Assembly: GCA_009761415.1 (NCBI GenBank)
Contig: QUOL01000007.1
Coordinates: forward strand, 124,001-188,000
Length of the DNA: 64,000 nucleotides
Source of the DNA: Sarcomyxa edulis
Lineage: Eukaryota; Basidiomycota; Agaricomycetes; Agaricales; Mycenaceae
Direction: 5' to 3'
The notes under the pieces were generated by a model. It was not told the DNA's origin. It made no database searches and saw only the letters and a program-made list of their open reading frames with translations. This document shows positions 13,168 through 24,174 of the stretch, in pieces (the stretch's first letter is position 1; every line of letters starts with the position of its first letter). The translations under genes and the position numbers were made by a program.

Positions 13168-14952
13168 CTACAAGGTCTGCTTCAACCTGGGGCACTGACG
13201 TCTGTGACCTGTCTTCCAGTGCCTAAAGAGAAGCGTGAGGTCAGCGGAATAGGCGATACGAGCAAATGACAACTCACAGCCGCTGACAAGTCTTGTCGCA
13301 ATACCAAGCAGAACCACATCCACTGCAGACCAAACATTCTATGGCGTCTCGCTTTATTCTATTTATGCAACGAGGATTCGCGCATTGCTTCTCTTCCCTC
13401 CACTTGATCTGGAGTTCCGAATCGGATATATTCAAGCTAAGAGCTAGGCTTTCCCATAGATCTAAAGCAAAGGATTCCAAGGTAGATGGATCGCCAGCAA
13501 CAGCGTTCACAATAAGGTTATGGATGAGCTTATAGCGGATATAGCAGTAGAGACGTTCGATCGCCAGACGCATGGGTGGTATCACTTCGGGTCCGACACT
13601 GAGAATAGAGTTGCTCGTGGGATCACGAGGGCCACGGAGACTGTTGACACAATCTACCATATGTTCGAACATCATGACCCAATCATCTGATAAGAGGATA
13701 AGCCTTGAGTCACCTGAGAATATTGATCAGTACATACCTGAATGGCTTGCGTCAGAGATGACGAGCCCTTCTGCAGCGACAGTGAGGAAACCTTCGTCAG
13801 TAAGAATCTTACTTTTCATATGGTCCACGTGCATAAATATTATCCTACAAAGATTGAGTGAGCGCCATCGATGACATTACCCCAAAGAATCGGATACCCA
13901 CCAGATAATTCTGTCTCCCACTTCAAAGACATCCAAGGTAATACATTCCGGAGCGATACTCCTTCTCAACTGGCGCTTGAGGGAAACAATCACATCATAA
14001 AAAACATGGCTGAACGCCGCTACGATCTTCAGATCGAGAGTGAAAACAAGATATAAAAGCATTTTTAGCTCCATGTGCAGGGCGATGTCGATGATATCTT
14101 CGTTCAACAGGGCCTTTCGGATTTGGGAGATTATCACGTCGATAGTGACCGATTTGACTACCCTTCTCAAGACGTCGGGATCGGCCTTCAACGGAGTGGA
14201 TGTCCTCAGAAGCGAATGGACAGCAGATAACGCGCACATAAGGGGTTTCTTTGAGATGGACATCGAGAGCCAGCATTGCATTGTGATCGCCAATATCATT
14301 TTCGAGCGTCGGAATCTAAGATGATCGCGAGAATGCTTATCAGTCGTCAGATGCTTAGATGCAGGAGAACCACTCACTGGGTTTGAAGGTCTAGCACTTT
14401 CACAAAAGCAGTAATAGCCTGAGAAACAGTGGACCGTAAATCGTCTCCTACGACCCCGGGTCGCAAAAGAGCCGGAAAATCGTCCCAGATGATAACGAAG
14501 ATGTCCAGATACTCGTCTCGTAGCACTTGAAGAATTTGATCGTCACTGGGGGTCCGGTCGCGAGCTTCAAGAGATATGCTGTTCAACATGTAGACAATGC
14601 CCCGTAGAGGTAGATCCCAGTGGCACGGTGTCCCATGGTACTCTTCGTCAAGAATATCGAACAAAGGAAGATCGATCTTCGATCCCTTGATGATATGGAG
14701 GAGGAAAAGAGTCAACGCGCCGCTTTTCTTGACGCGAGGGTCATCGGGCACCAAATATACGAGAGCCTTCAGAAGTGCAGCGGCTTCATCCGAGAGACAC
14801 GAATTGTCCGAGTCGCAGGCATTGAGAGCTGTTAGGACAGTACGAATGGCAGTGATTGGATCCTCTTTGACGCGTTCCATGGATTCGGAATGGAGTTGAA
14901 GGCGTCCTCTGCAATGAGTGCAATCGGGTGAGTCGCAGAATGGATCGTGCAT
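13168..14952 (-). CDS. MYND-type zinc-finger protein
   Basis: An Agaricomycete-type protein with a long helical N-terminal region and a C-terminal MYND zinc finger, which in known families mediates protein-protein contact. Start ATG 14950-14952 (MHDPFCDSPDCTHC; the Cys/His here could bind another metal). Helical exons cover 14374-14952, about 13877-14330 and 13274-13690. The finger begins CANPRC, continues CLVCSGCGSAWYCDKTCQR, and after an intron (about 13221-13275) ends HWKTGHRRQC, giving the full Cys/His set; the stop is at 13168-13170. The target is unknown. A truncated, mutated copy of its 5' part lies at about 30088-30593, so this gene was part of a duplicated block. Confidence 0.8.
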
Positions 14953-16159
14953 GACAAATGGTGTATCGTAGAGTTGAGACGATGGAGGAACGAATAAAGG
15001 CTACGTCGGGGCAGCTTCGATGAGCGATAAAAAAAAAATTCCGAACTAGTATGGTGGCAATAAAGAGAGTATTCGAAAGTCGTTTTCGAGTTTTACATAT
15101 CGCGTCCAAACAAACCGAAAACAAAGGTCAATGAGCTGGACGTCCGAAAGACTCAGAGAAACCAAACGACTTACAAATCTTGAGTACGATGCTGTTTCTT
15201 CGAGGTAATAAAAGCAACATATCTAGATAATAGGAAGTACCAGAGAATAGCAAGACATCCATTCGATGAATAGTGAACCTGGAGCAAACGAGTGTTCCTC
15301 GCATTGACTAGCGACTGCGAGACATCCGGCGCGTGGAAGTTGAAGCTGAGGGCTAATCGCTAAGGACTGGCAAAATACATGCTGTCGCTTTGGTCGCTGT
15401 GTAAAGTTTGCTTTTTGCAGCTCGTCGTCGTTCAGGACGACGTCAAGCTGTTGAACTGGAATGTGCTTGCCAAACATGCAGGCCGACGCCCGACGGAGCC
15501 AACTTCGGAGCCAACCGCGATCTTGATCCTTCTGAGTTGCTTCCGACTCGCGTCTTCGAGCAACTCACTTTGGATCCTCGACGCGTTGGAGACTCAACAT
15601 ATCCTCATGGAATTGACAGATGCAAGGGAGTACAAGCCTGAGGTACTCCCAGGACGAGAAAACCCAGGTAGACTAGTACTTTGCAGAGATGTGAAAGATA
15701 GTCGTTGGCGGGCGGAAGTTCACGATTGTGACGGTACGGTTCAATCGATAACTAATATATTCCCAAGCTCGAATCCATGCAGAATAAGTGTGGTGCGTCC
15801 TAGAAGCATCGCACCCGAGCGCTAACTCAGACTTACCTGGTCGATACACATGCAGCGTTCGCCAGAATGAGTTGTGTTTCTATGCGATCGGACGCACTGC
15901 CAGTTCCCTGCTGCACAGACCAGTGCCCCCAATGTCAGTGGCCCTCATTCCAAATCGAAGCTGATGCCATCTCTTTCACCCATTTCCTCGCCTGGTTTAT
16001 TTTATGATTCTTCCCAGACTCCTGTCGAAAGATCAAAGTTTCGACTTGGTTTCGACGGACTGTTTTGCTGGTAGGAGTTCAGACGTTCATGCATTGCGCG
16101 CTTTCTGCACGTCAATTTCCACCAAAATCCGATTTTCCTTTCTCATCTGCACACGGTTT
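14953..16159. repeat. Spacer of the tandem unit (duplicated at 30594-31240 and 23290-23680)
   Basis: This gene-free stretch lies upstream of the MYND gene and downstream of NLR1. Bases about 14953-15660 recur, diverged, at about 30594-31240; the best preserved piece is about 80 bases from 15400 matching 31011 onward. Bases about 15700-16159 recur at about 23290-23680. Open frames in it are short and not kept between copies, so I call no gene. Confidence 0.6.
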
Positions 16160-16671
16160 TTCAACAGACCACGGAGCATGTGTGGCGATGTGGCGTCCAA
16201 GGTGCTAGTCCGAAAAACTCGATACCGTACCGCTACAGCGGTCATTCGAAGTAGGTAAGTGCATCCGAGTCCTTTCGTAAGTTTCCAGTACTTATTCACC
16301 GTTCACCCTTGGCTTTTAACGTGAGATTGAATAGAACGTACCGACATGAGAACTGAAGGTACGTCGTACGTTTTCGCTATTCGCGTTGTGTCCTGAGTAT
16401 GTTTATCTTTCCTAGGAACGCGACAAGAAGGAGATTCTCAAGGGGACTGATCACCGTCTGGAGAGCAATAGGGCGAGTTCGGGCATTTTGTTCCAAGACT
16501 TCTGACAAATACTTGTAAGTTGTTGGAATCCTAGACATTACCACAAATCCATATATGTGAATTCAAAAAATGTACATAACATCGGACATCAGTCAAAAGC
16601 TGCGAATGATGCATGCGTATATATTTCTCGACGACGGAAAAGGTTCATGGCAAGAACGTACTTCTAGATAA
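16160..16671. repeat. Highly conserved 3' flank of NLR1 (copy at about 23680-24174)
   Basis: This is noncoding by my reading yet very similar (about 95% by eye) to the flank of NLR2. On the plus strand it shows splice-like signals kept in both copies: a GTAAGT after 16255 with an ATTGAATAG acceptor, and a GTACGT near 16361 with a TATCTTTCCTAG acceptor. It could be an antisense or small plus-strand transcript, or NLR 3' sequence. Confidence 0.5.
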
Positions 16672-19600
16672 TCAACCACTCGCACCCGTATAGCACTTCC
16701 ACCAGTCTTCTCCATGCACAAACCGAGTGAAATTGAGCTTGTTGGCTCCTTTCCCGATTACAACCGTGTTCCTTGGGCGATATAAGCCAGCCCGATTCCA
16801 AGTTGGAACCCAAAACAAGAGCTCTCCATCTGGTCCACGCACCCAACCATCTACCAGATAATCGTCGTCCCCGAACTCTGGGAGGCCTTCTACTATGGGC
16901 CTTTCCCCGTTCTCATCGCCCAGGCCAGAGACATCCCATACACGAATCATGTTGTCCTTGCCACCAGAGACGATGTATCGACTATCTCGGGAGAATGCCA
17001 CAGATCTCACCATTCCTACGTGGCCTCTCAGTGCCAATGGTATGGCAGCCAAGTCATATTCTATGTCCCAAACCAGAAGTGTGTCAACCGTGACCGATGT
17101 CGATACGAGAAACCTACTGTTTGGCGAGAATATAAGGCAATAAACTCCACTCTCTACCCGTAACAGTCCACTGTCATTCCCCTCCATATCCCAGATCATG
17201 ATATCGTGAGAGCCACTGGCATATGCTGCAACGTAACGATGATCCTGCGAGAGAGTCACCAGACCAGACACCCCCTTCCACTCCTTGGTAGTGACGGTAC
17301 CCTTATCTGTGTCGTAGATGTACAGATCATTTGCATTCCCAGTACAAGCCACCAGTGTGCCATCCCAGAATTGTATATCTTTGTCCTCCAATTCAGACGT
17401 GAATGGGTATTTTGGCGACGCCTGGTGGGGACTGCCTGTAGTCGTATCCCAGAGACCAAGAGTATACCCGAAATTCGGCGGTGACTGGAAGACGGCTGCG
17501 ACAGACTTGCTATCGGGCGAGATCTTTGGCTTTAAGTTCCAATTGTACTCCTGCTCAATTCTGATCGAAACGGGTCCCATGCTGTTATCCGTTGTGTTCC
17601 ATATTTGAACGATCTGATAATTTTCGCCGGGGGACACCGTAACGATATGTTTTCCGTCGGGAGTAAATGCGGCAAAGATGATATAGTGTCCCTCGATGTC
17701 AAGATGCGTCCGACAAGCCCTACCAGTTTTTGCATTCCACAAGCGGATAGTCTTTTCACCTCCGGTCGAAACAATGTGCTCTCCACTTGGGGAAAAGTCA
17801 AGGGAGGATATATTCTTGATAACCTCACCATATGGCTCAGGATGTACCTCGTTCACTATATTCCAAATTTGAATGGTACCGTCCCAACAAGCCGATATAA
17901 TTCTGTTCTCGTCGAGGAACGCCAAAGACCTTATCAATACATCCCCCTCGAAGGGGCCGGCTATCATGTGGCCAGTCCATGCATCCCAGACACAAAAGCT
18001 GAACTTCCAGCCCGAGACAATGCGCCGGCCATCCTGCGAGAATGCTAGGCAGTGAACTGGATCGTCATCAAAATCGCCGAAAGGTCCTAAACGAGTTTTG
18101 ACGTTGAAGTTGTGCTCCTCGATAGTATAAACGAAAATTTGATCATGTGAATCAGAGCAATAGGCAAGGCGCCGTCGGTCTGGAGAAAAGGCCAACACTG
18201 GGCCATATATCCGGGCCGGATCGTGATCGCCTTCAAGCTGATGCAGCTCGCTACTCCCAGACTCCACATCCCAGACAGTGACACATACAGGGTCCCGCCA
18301 CGTTACTGAATACAGTTTACTGTTATCGCTGGAGAATGCAATGAGTGCAAGGAATGCAGTGGACTCCTCGGTTATCAAGGGCCCGGCAATAACACGACCA
18401 GTTCTTGCATTCCAAACAAATATTTTAGACCCGGAACGACCGTACGCGTAATCCTTGGCCAATGCAATGCAGGTGCCATCGGGCGAGATGGTGACCCATC
18501 TCTCCTCCGTCGCATCATCTAGCGCCAGCTCAACTCTGACCTCAACTGCCATGCTTCCCAAGTTCCAAACACATATTTCGTCCGAAGAAGCTGAGACGAG
18601 ATACTCGGAATTCTGCGAGACAGCCACAGATTCGATACCAGACGAGTATTCTAGCTCATTGAGAATGCTGCAGGTTTCTACATCCCAGATGAGAAATTTG
18701 GTGCCACGGGAAATAGTAGAGATCATAGTCATAAAATGTTTTCCATCGGAAAGACCAATGACTTTGACACTATCAAATGAACTGACAGCTAGCAACTTGA
18801 AGGTATTTTGACAAGCCGGCCAATACTGTCTTTCGCCAGTCTCATAGGTGAAGATGTTCTTGAACTGCGGGAGGAAGGTTTCAGAGACAATGGATGTCGT
18901 TGGTGCCGAGGGGAGAGCGGAAAGATAGATGTGAGGTGCACTCTGAGAGATTAGAGCTCCAAAAACACCGATGAACTGGAGAGCATCTTCAGTGAAGACT
19001 ACAATTTCTTTTCGAAGTTTTTCCTGTCAAAAGAAAATCAGTGAGTCGATCGTCGTATCCGAAGAACTTAAGCAGATACACGTACTGCGGCTTCGCTCAG
19101 GCCATCGCTTACAAGATTTTCGCCCCATGCTTTCACAAAAGAAAGGGACTCCGACACCCCATTGAAGGCGCTGATTGAACTCAGCACTTCTAGCCAATAT
19201 AGAAACCGGACGTAGAGTGTTTCGTGGACCATCTGAATAATATCGGCATCGCAGCGCGCAGCCTTTAAATGGGCAGCCCAAAATCGACAGGAGTAAGAAA
19301 GATAAAAAGGAATGATTTTCTGGGACTGCCTGGAGTCATCGATGCGAACGTGCGATGTCTTCACCTCGCAGATGTTAAATCGAAGCTCCTTCAGGAACCG
19401 TAAGCATCTAACGGCAAAGTTCCGACTTGCCACGGACAAGTCGACGTAGAATAAGTTGTTTTCGACCAAGTCTTTGTCTTTGTTCAAGAGTGTGACTTTC
19501 TCCAAAAGGTCTCGAAACGACGTGTGAAGGAAGCGGATTGGGTCAGATTGTCGGTCAACACCAGACAACAGTGAACTGAGCGGGGTCAATACTGAGTCCA

Positions 19601-22364
19601 CTACATCGAGGGTACATTCTTGGCTGCAGAGTTCGGAAAGTGATGAGATTGACAGCGGCACCTTCGAGTGCAAGAGTACACCCATGACGTCTCGAAATCG
19701 CTTCATTGCCTCGATATCTGCGACATCGAAGGTACGTTGAAGAACTCCGAGGTACAGAGAGTCAAGATTCGAAGCGACGCCGAGAATCGTCTCGAACCGT
19801 TCTACAGGGGTCTTCCCAGCATGTGTCCCGCTACCATTGACCAAACGACATGCCGTGGCTGCCCATTGAAACAAGCCCTCGGCCTTGTCAACTAGAAGAG
19901 AACACCATCGCTTGTTCGGCCATTGACGCTCGAGAGAAGCGGCGATTTTGGGCGACTTTGACAATTGTGACATGACGAACAGATTGAGATCGTCGGTCGT
20001 ATCTGAAATGTTGATACTTTCCATCTGTATCCGCTTGATATGCGCCTTGCCATGCAGGGCAGTTCTGATGTCGTCTTCGGGGCGAGAAGTGACGATAATG
20101 CGAAAATTAGCAGGAAGGGCGGTTACGCTCTTTAGGAGGATGGACAGGATCCCTTCCCTCGATTCAGCATTCCCGGTTTCATCCAACGCGTCGATGACGA
20201 TGACGATGGGTCCAACCAGGGATATATTGGAGTCTTCGATAGGACGTAGGAGGAACTCCGTGAATTGTATTTGAATGGAGGGGGTGTTTTGTAATGCTGG
20301 TTCATCCTTGACGATCTTCCAGAGTGCGCGTCTCCATTCTGGATCAAGTGAACAAAGATTAATGGCGATAGTGCTAAAGAGATTTCCAGGTCTGCCATCC
20401 GTTTGATTAGCTAAATTGAAGGCGAAAAAAGTCCCGAGACGTTGGTGAACATTGAAGATTCCAGCCACGGTATGGGCGATTGTTGATTTCCCCGTTCCCG
20501 CGAGACCACTGAGCCAAAGCACTCGCTCAGCGCTGTCGTAGTCTAAAATGTTCACCCAGTTCACGATCTCATCGAGGATTTTTCGGCGTGTCTCTGGTAA
20601 GCAAGCCTTTTCCGGTTGGTAGCCGGCACTTCTCGCGTAAGGTATGTCCTTGAAGTCAACACTTTCAGCTTGATGACGAGTATCAGATCTCCGTACTGAT
20701 GTACAAGTTAAATGGAGCACTCACCGACATAGTCGAGTTTCTCTTCTATACTTTCGGTAAGCATTCTGATCTGAATGATTCGCACTGCTGTTTCGGTATT
20801 GACAGCGCCCTGGAATTCAGTCTTGAGTTGCTGCAGCGTCTCGCGAAATTCTTCTAGTTTTTCATCGGTGTTGGACAACATGTTCCTCATCATTCGCTTT
20901 CCTAGTATGCATCACAGTCAGGCTCCGAGATTTATGCTAGTTAAACAGATGCTCACCGAAACCGATATCTTCCGAATATGCGCAGATAAAATACGTGCAT
21001 TCGGTAGTCTGTTGGATCATCTTCGCAATGATGGTCCGTAGCGGTGAGTCCTTCTCGCTGACTTTATGGAGAGATTCGTTATGGTGTACGAAAGAAAACG
21101 TATCATTCAGAGCCGCAACGAGATCCGCTATCTTCTCGTCGCGGTCTACCTGATCGAGTATAGTCTGTTTATGAAATTCAGAACGTCACTGAAATACTAT
21201 GGCACTAGTTATGTACCTTGGGTATCACAGAAAGAATGCTGCAGGCGACTTGAGCGTATGGGTGGATCTGGATACGGATTTGAATGAGGACGACGTGGAT
21301 AGCTGCTGGTGTCTCGTACCTTTGCAATTCCATCGACAACGGGCATCAGAAATTTGAGTGTCCCAAGGAGCGACCCAAGAGTTTGAGCAGCAGGTGATTC
21401 CACTACAGTCTTCCCCAAATCGATAGCGGCAGAGACCTTCGACGGTACAGTTGGTCCTGAATTCATCTTTTTTACCGCCTCGCCAGCAGCCTTGACTCTA
21501 TCCTCCATCTCATGTGTCCTCAAATCGGGATGTTCGTCTCCAGCTTCAGGCCGGATTATTGTTGCGGCAGTAGAACGCTCGTCGTCTATAGAGTTGTTTA
21601 TATGTGGAGCCTGTACTGTCGTTGTCACAGTAGAAGGGGCATCGTTGATAGTATCGTTTATAGGCTGCGCGATCTGTGATGCCTGTACTGGCGTACTATT
21701 CGGAGACGCCGAGGTATCGACACACTCGATGGCGAGACGGATACTGTACTTGGTGTCTATTGAAGTACCACGAGAGAACTTTCTCAATTTGCGATTGAGG
21801 GCTAGTGATTATGATGTCAAAGAGAATTCAACGATATATGAAGAGGAGACAAGATTCACTGTTATCAGAGAGCTCGGAGGCTTGAATCTCGGTTTCTCCG
21901 ATGTATCTGGCCTTCCAAACGTAGTATCGTCTATAAAGACGCAGCTTCATGGGTGATGCATCCTTGAGGTCACTGTTGCGATAGTATTTAGCTTTGGAAA
22001 TGTTATCATTAAGACTAGACTCGCAAATGAATGGGCTTATCGCAGCTCCAGGAACCGTCGCTCGAATTGTGCGACAATCCAGTCTTCTTTGTTTCTCCAT
22101 TGACAGACGCTGTCAGGTAGAATGGAAAGAGCGTACAAGTTAATCTAGGGGCCGGAGATGGTATGCATTGGATGTCTATAACGTAGTCCTTTAGTACGGT
22201 GAAAAGTTGAATTCGAACACGAGCTTACTAGCGATCTTGTACCCCAACTTCTTGGCTGACGATCTGCCCATGATCACAACTTTTTATAAGAGAAAATATC
22301 CTTGACCAGTGCAGATAACTCACATTGACGTTTTGGCGGTCGTTGGTAGCGGGTTATCAGTCAT
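16672..22364 (-). CDS. NLR1: C2-like / NACHT / WD40 STAND protein
   Basis: A fungal NOD-like (STAND) receptor-type ATPase; relatives such as Podospora HET-D/HET-E act in non-self recognition, but this one's ligand and output are unknown. Start ATG 22362-22364. Small 5' exons build a C2-like module (FYLTASVNGETKKT; RYIGETEIQASEL), then IECVDTSAS, a helical segment, and a conserved EECMYFI-like helix region. The NACHT exon (20700 to about 19090) has Walker A GLAGTGKSTIAHT and Walker B IVIVIDALDE. A further intron leads to 14 countable WD repeats ending in VAFSRDSRYIVSGG, enough for two seven-bladed propellers. The tail ends GEDWWKCYTGASG at stop 16672. About eleven introns; one (21973-22024) has a GC donor. 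Total length is about 1,600 residues. The paralogue NLR2 lies 7.5 kb away in the same orientation. Confidence 0.85.
21973..22024 (-). other. GC-AG intron in NLR1
   Basis: Exon sequence ends ...CATTT and is followed by GCGAGT. The NLR2 intron at the same place (29334-29387) reads TT followed by GTGAGT. Using the GC donor with the acceptor AACAG gives 52 bases and keeps the C2-like frame aligned with NLR2. Not splicing would meet TAG six bases after the donor. Confidence 0.7.
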
Positions 22365-22487
22365 GGTTGTTAGTGGACCTTGGCAGTAGGTGTTGGGGTG
22401 AACGAGAGGGACGGAGTCTGCCTACCAAGTGCACGTGTTAGTCAACAGGAAGAATGAACGAGGCAGTGTCGAGGCAGTCTCTCGTTG

Positions 22488-22505
22488 GATGTTATAAATA
22501 TGTCG
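22488..22505 (-). promoter_or_regulatory. Possible TATA-like element of NLR1
   Basis: The AT-rich core TTATAAATA sits about 130 bases upstream of the NLR1 ATG. The same core occurs about 70 bases upstream of the NLR2 ATG, where the surrounding sequence is partly kept. The position suits a core promoter, but the function is inferred only. Confidence 0.35.
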
Positions 22506-22622
22506 AGCGTCTGTCCAGATTGGAAACTCAAAGAAGTTGAGCGCTGAGACAGCAAAGAGCTAGGCGCGTGGACAAAGATTGAACATCATTATTTCCAGGC
22601 TCGAAACCAGACTGAGCTCTGT

Positions 22623-22668
22623 CTGTGTCAAATCTCCCCGCGTTCAATCGCGGGTTTCTTTGACACAG
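22623..22668. repeat. 46-base inverted repeat (hairpin) upstream of NLR1
   Basis: Ten-base outer arms CTGTGTCAAA / TTTGACACAG are exactly complementary. Inside them, after four unpaired bases per side, are six-base arms CCCGCG / CGCGGG around a six-base loop. Half of it (CTTCTTTGACAC) recurs upstream of NLR2 near 29848. Confidence 0.6.
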
Positions 22669-23289
22669 TGCGGCTCAAGTGCGACTGCGGCCTAGAGAAC
22701 TTCCAAGAAAAGTATGGTGATCAAGGAGTCACCGGTCACCAGTGTCTGTTTGATCCAAATGTTCGTGGCAAATATGATCGAGGATCTTGGATTCTGCCAG
22801 TGAAGATCTCTTGCAAGCTTCTCGACTTGTTCTCGACTTCAACCAACCGTCTCCAACCGCCCAGGCGTCGAGCCAACGTCGAGCATCTCATTTCAAACCC
22901 TCAACTTGTTTTCAAATTGCCAGAGACCCCACATAAGTCTCATACATCGTGCAAACCTCCTCCGAGTCACGGCATTGACAATGACAGATGCAACAGCGCA
23001 TTAAACCTGAGGGACTTCGAAGACGAGAAGTTCCAGCCTGTAGGCCACTTCGCAGTGTTCGCAGCCACAAATGGATTTCTTGTGAGTAATATCCCTTGTG
23101 CTTCGACTCATCCTCCAGACTCGTAGTTTCCAGCTTGCTGTTCTCGGCGCGATCATCAACGATTGGAAGACTCGGACCTTTCCTATCACGATTCACCAAC
23201 AGCATCGAGACTGAATTGATTGTAAGTACTCGCTGGCCTCTGTTGTCTAAGGTAGTGATATAGCCTAGTAGATCTTCATATGAAGGATG

Positions 23290-24174
23290 TTTGTTGGCAG
23301 GCGGATGTTCACAATCGTGACAATGCGATTGGTGCGTCCCAGCGGCATGGCACCTCAGCGCTAATTCAGACTTATTCTGTCGACATATCAACATCGTTAT
23401 GCTCCCCAAAATGAGCCGTCTATGCAATCGGACGCACTTCCCTGCCACACAGACCAGTGTCCCCATCTAGCAGACGCCCTTAATTCCAAATCGAAGCTGG
23501 TACCATCCCTTTGACCATTCCCTAGTTCTCACCTGGTACATTCTCGGACCCGTGTCTAGAGATCAGATTTTCGACAGAGTATTTTGCTAGTAGGTGTTCT
23601 TTCATGCGTTGCGCGACGTGATTGTCCACCAAATTCCGATGTCACTCTCTCATCTGCACACGTTTTCCAACAGACCACGGAGGTGTGGCGTTGTGACGTC
23701 CAAGGTGCTAGTCCGGAGAACTCGATACCGTACCGCTACAGCGGTCATTCGAAGTAGGTAAGTGCATCCGAGTCCTTTCGTAAGTTTCAAGTACTTATTC
23801 ATTGCTCACCCTTGGCTTTTAACGTGAGATTGAATAGAACGTACCGACATGAGAACTGAAGGTACGTCGTACGTTTTCGCTATTCGCGTTGTGTTCTCAG
23901 TATGTTTATCTTTCCTAGGAACGCGACAAGAATGAGATTCTCAAGCGGACTGATCACGGTCTGGAAAAATAGGGCGAGTTCGGTTATCTCGTTCCTAGAC
24001 ATTGCTAACAGTTACTTGTAGGTTGTTGGAATCCTAGACGGTACCACAAATCCATATATGTGAATTCAAAAAATGTACATAACATCGGACATCAGTCAAA
24101 AGCTGCGAATGATACATGGGTATATATTTCTCGACGACAAAAAAGGTTCAAGCCAAGAACGTACTTCCAGATAA
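23290..24174. repeat. Spacer and 3' flank of NLR2 (second copy of 15700-16671)
   Basis: Bases about 23680-24174 match 16160-16671 almost base for base, including both splice-like signal pairs on the plus strand. The part before 23680 matches 15700-16159 less well. Small indels separate the copies, such as five bases missing near 23968. No open frame is shared across both copies, so no protein gene is called. Confidence 0.6.

Larger units (their letters stand above)
22365..23289. other. NLR1 upstream region
   Basis: Contains the likely NLR1 promoter. A TATAAATA-type element near 22493-22500 is shared with the NLR2 upstream region (TATAAATA near 29813-29820) in the same local context. A 46-base hairpin lies at 22623-22668. 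Bases 22670-23280 have open frames without recognisable motifs. No MYND remnant was seen at the place where the tandem unit predicts one. Confidence 0.45.

Noticed and set aside
16004..16258. Small gene ending RYRTATAVIRSR, resembling a histone H3 segment
   Set aside because: Similarity is limited to a few residues, and the frame upstream is not kept in the second copy.
16773..17143. Plus-strand open frames inside the NLR WD40 exons (also 24230-24730)
   Set aside because: They are antisense shadows of the WD repeats; they have no motifs of their own.
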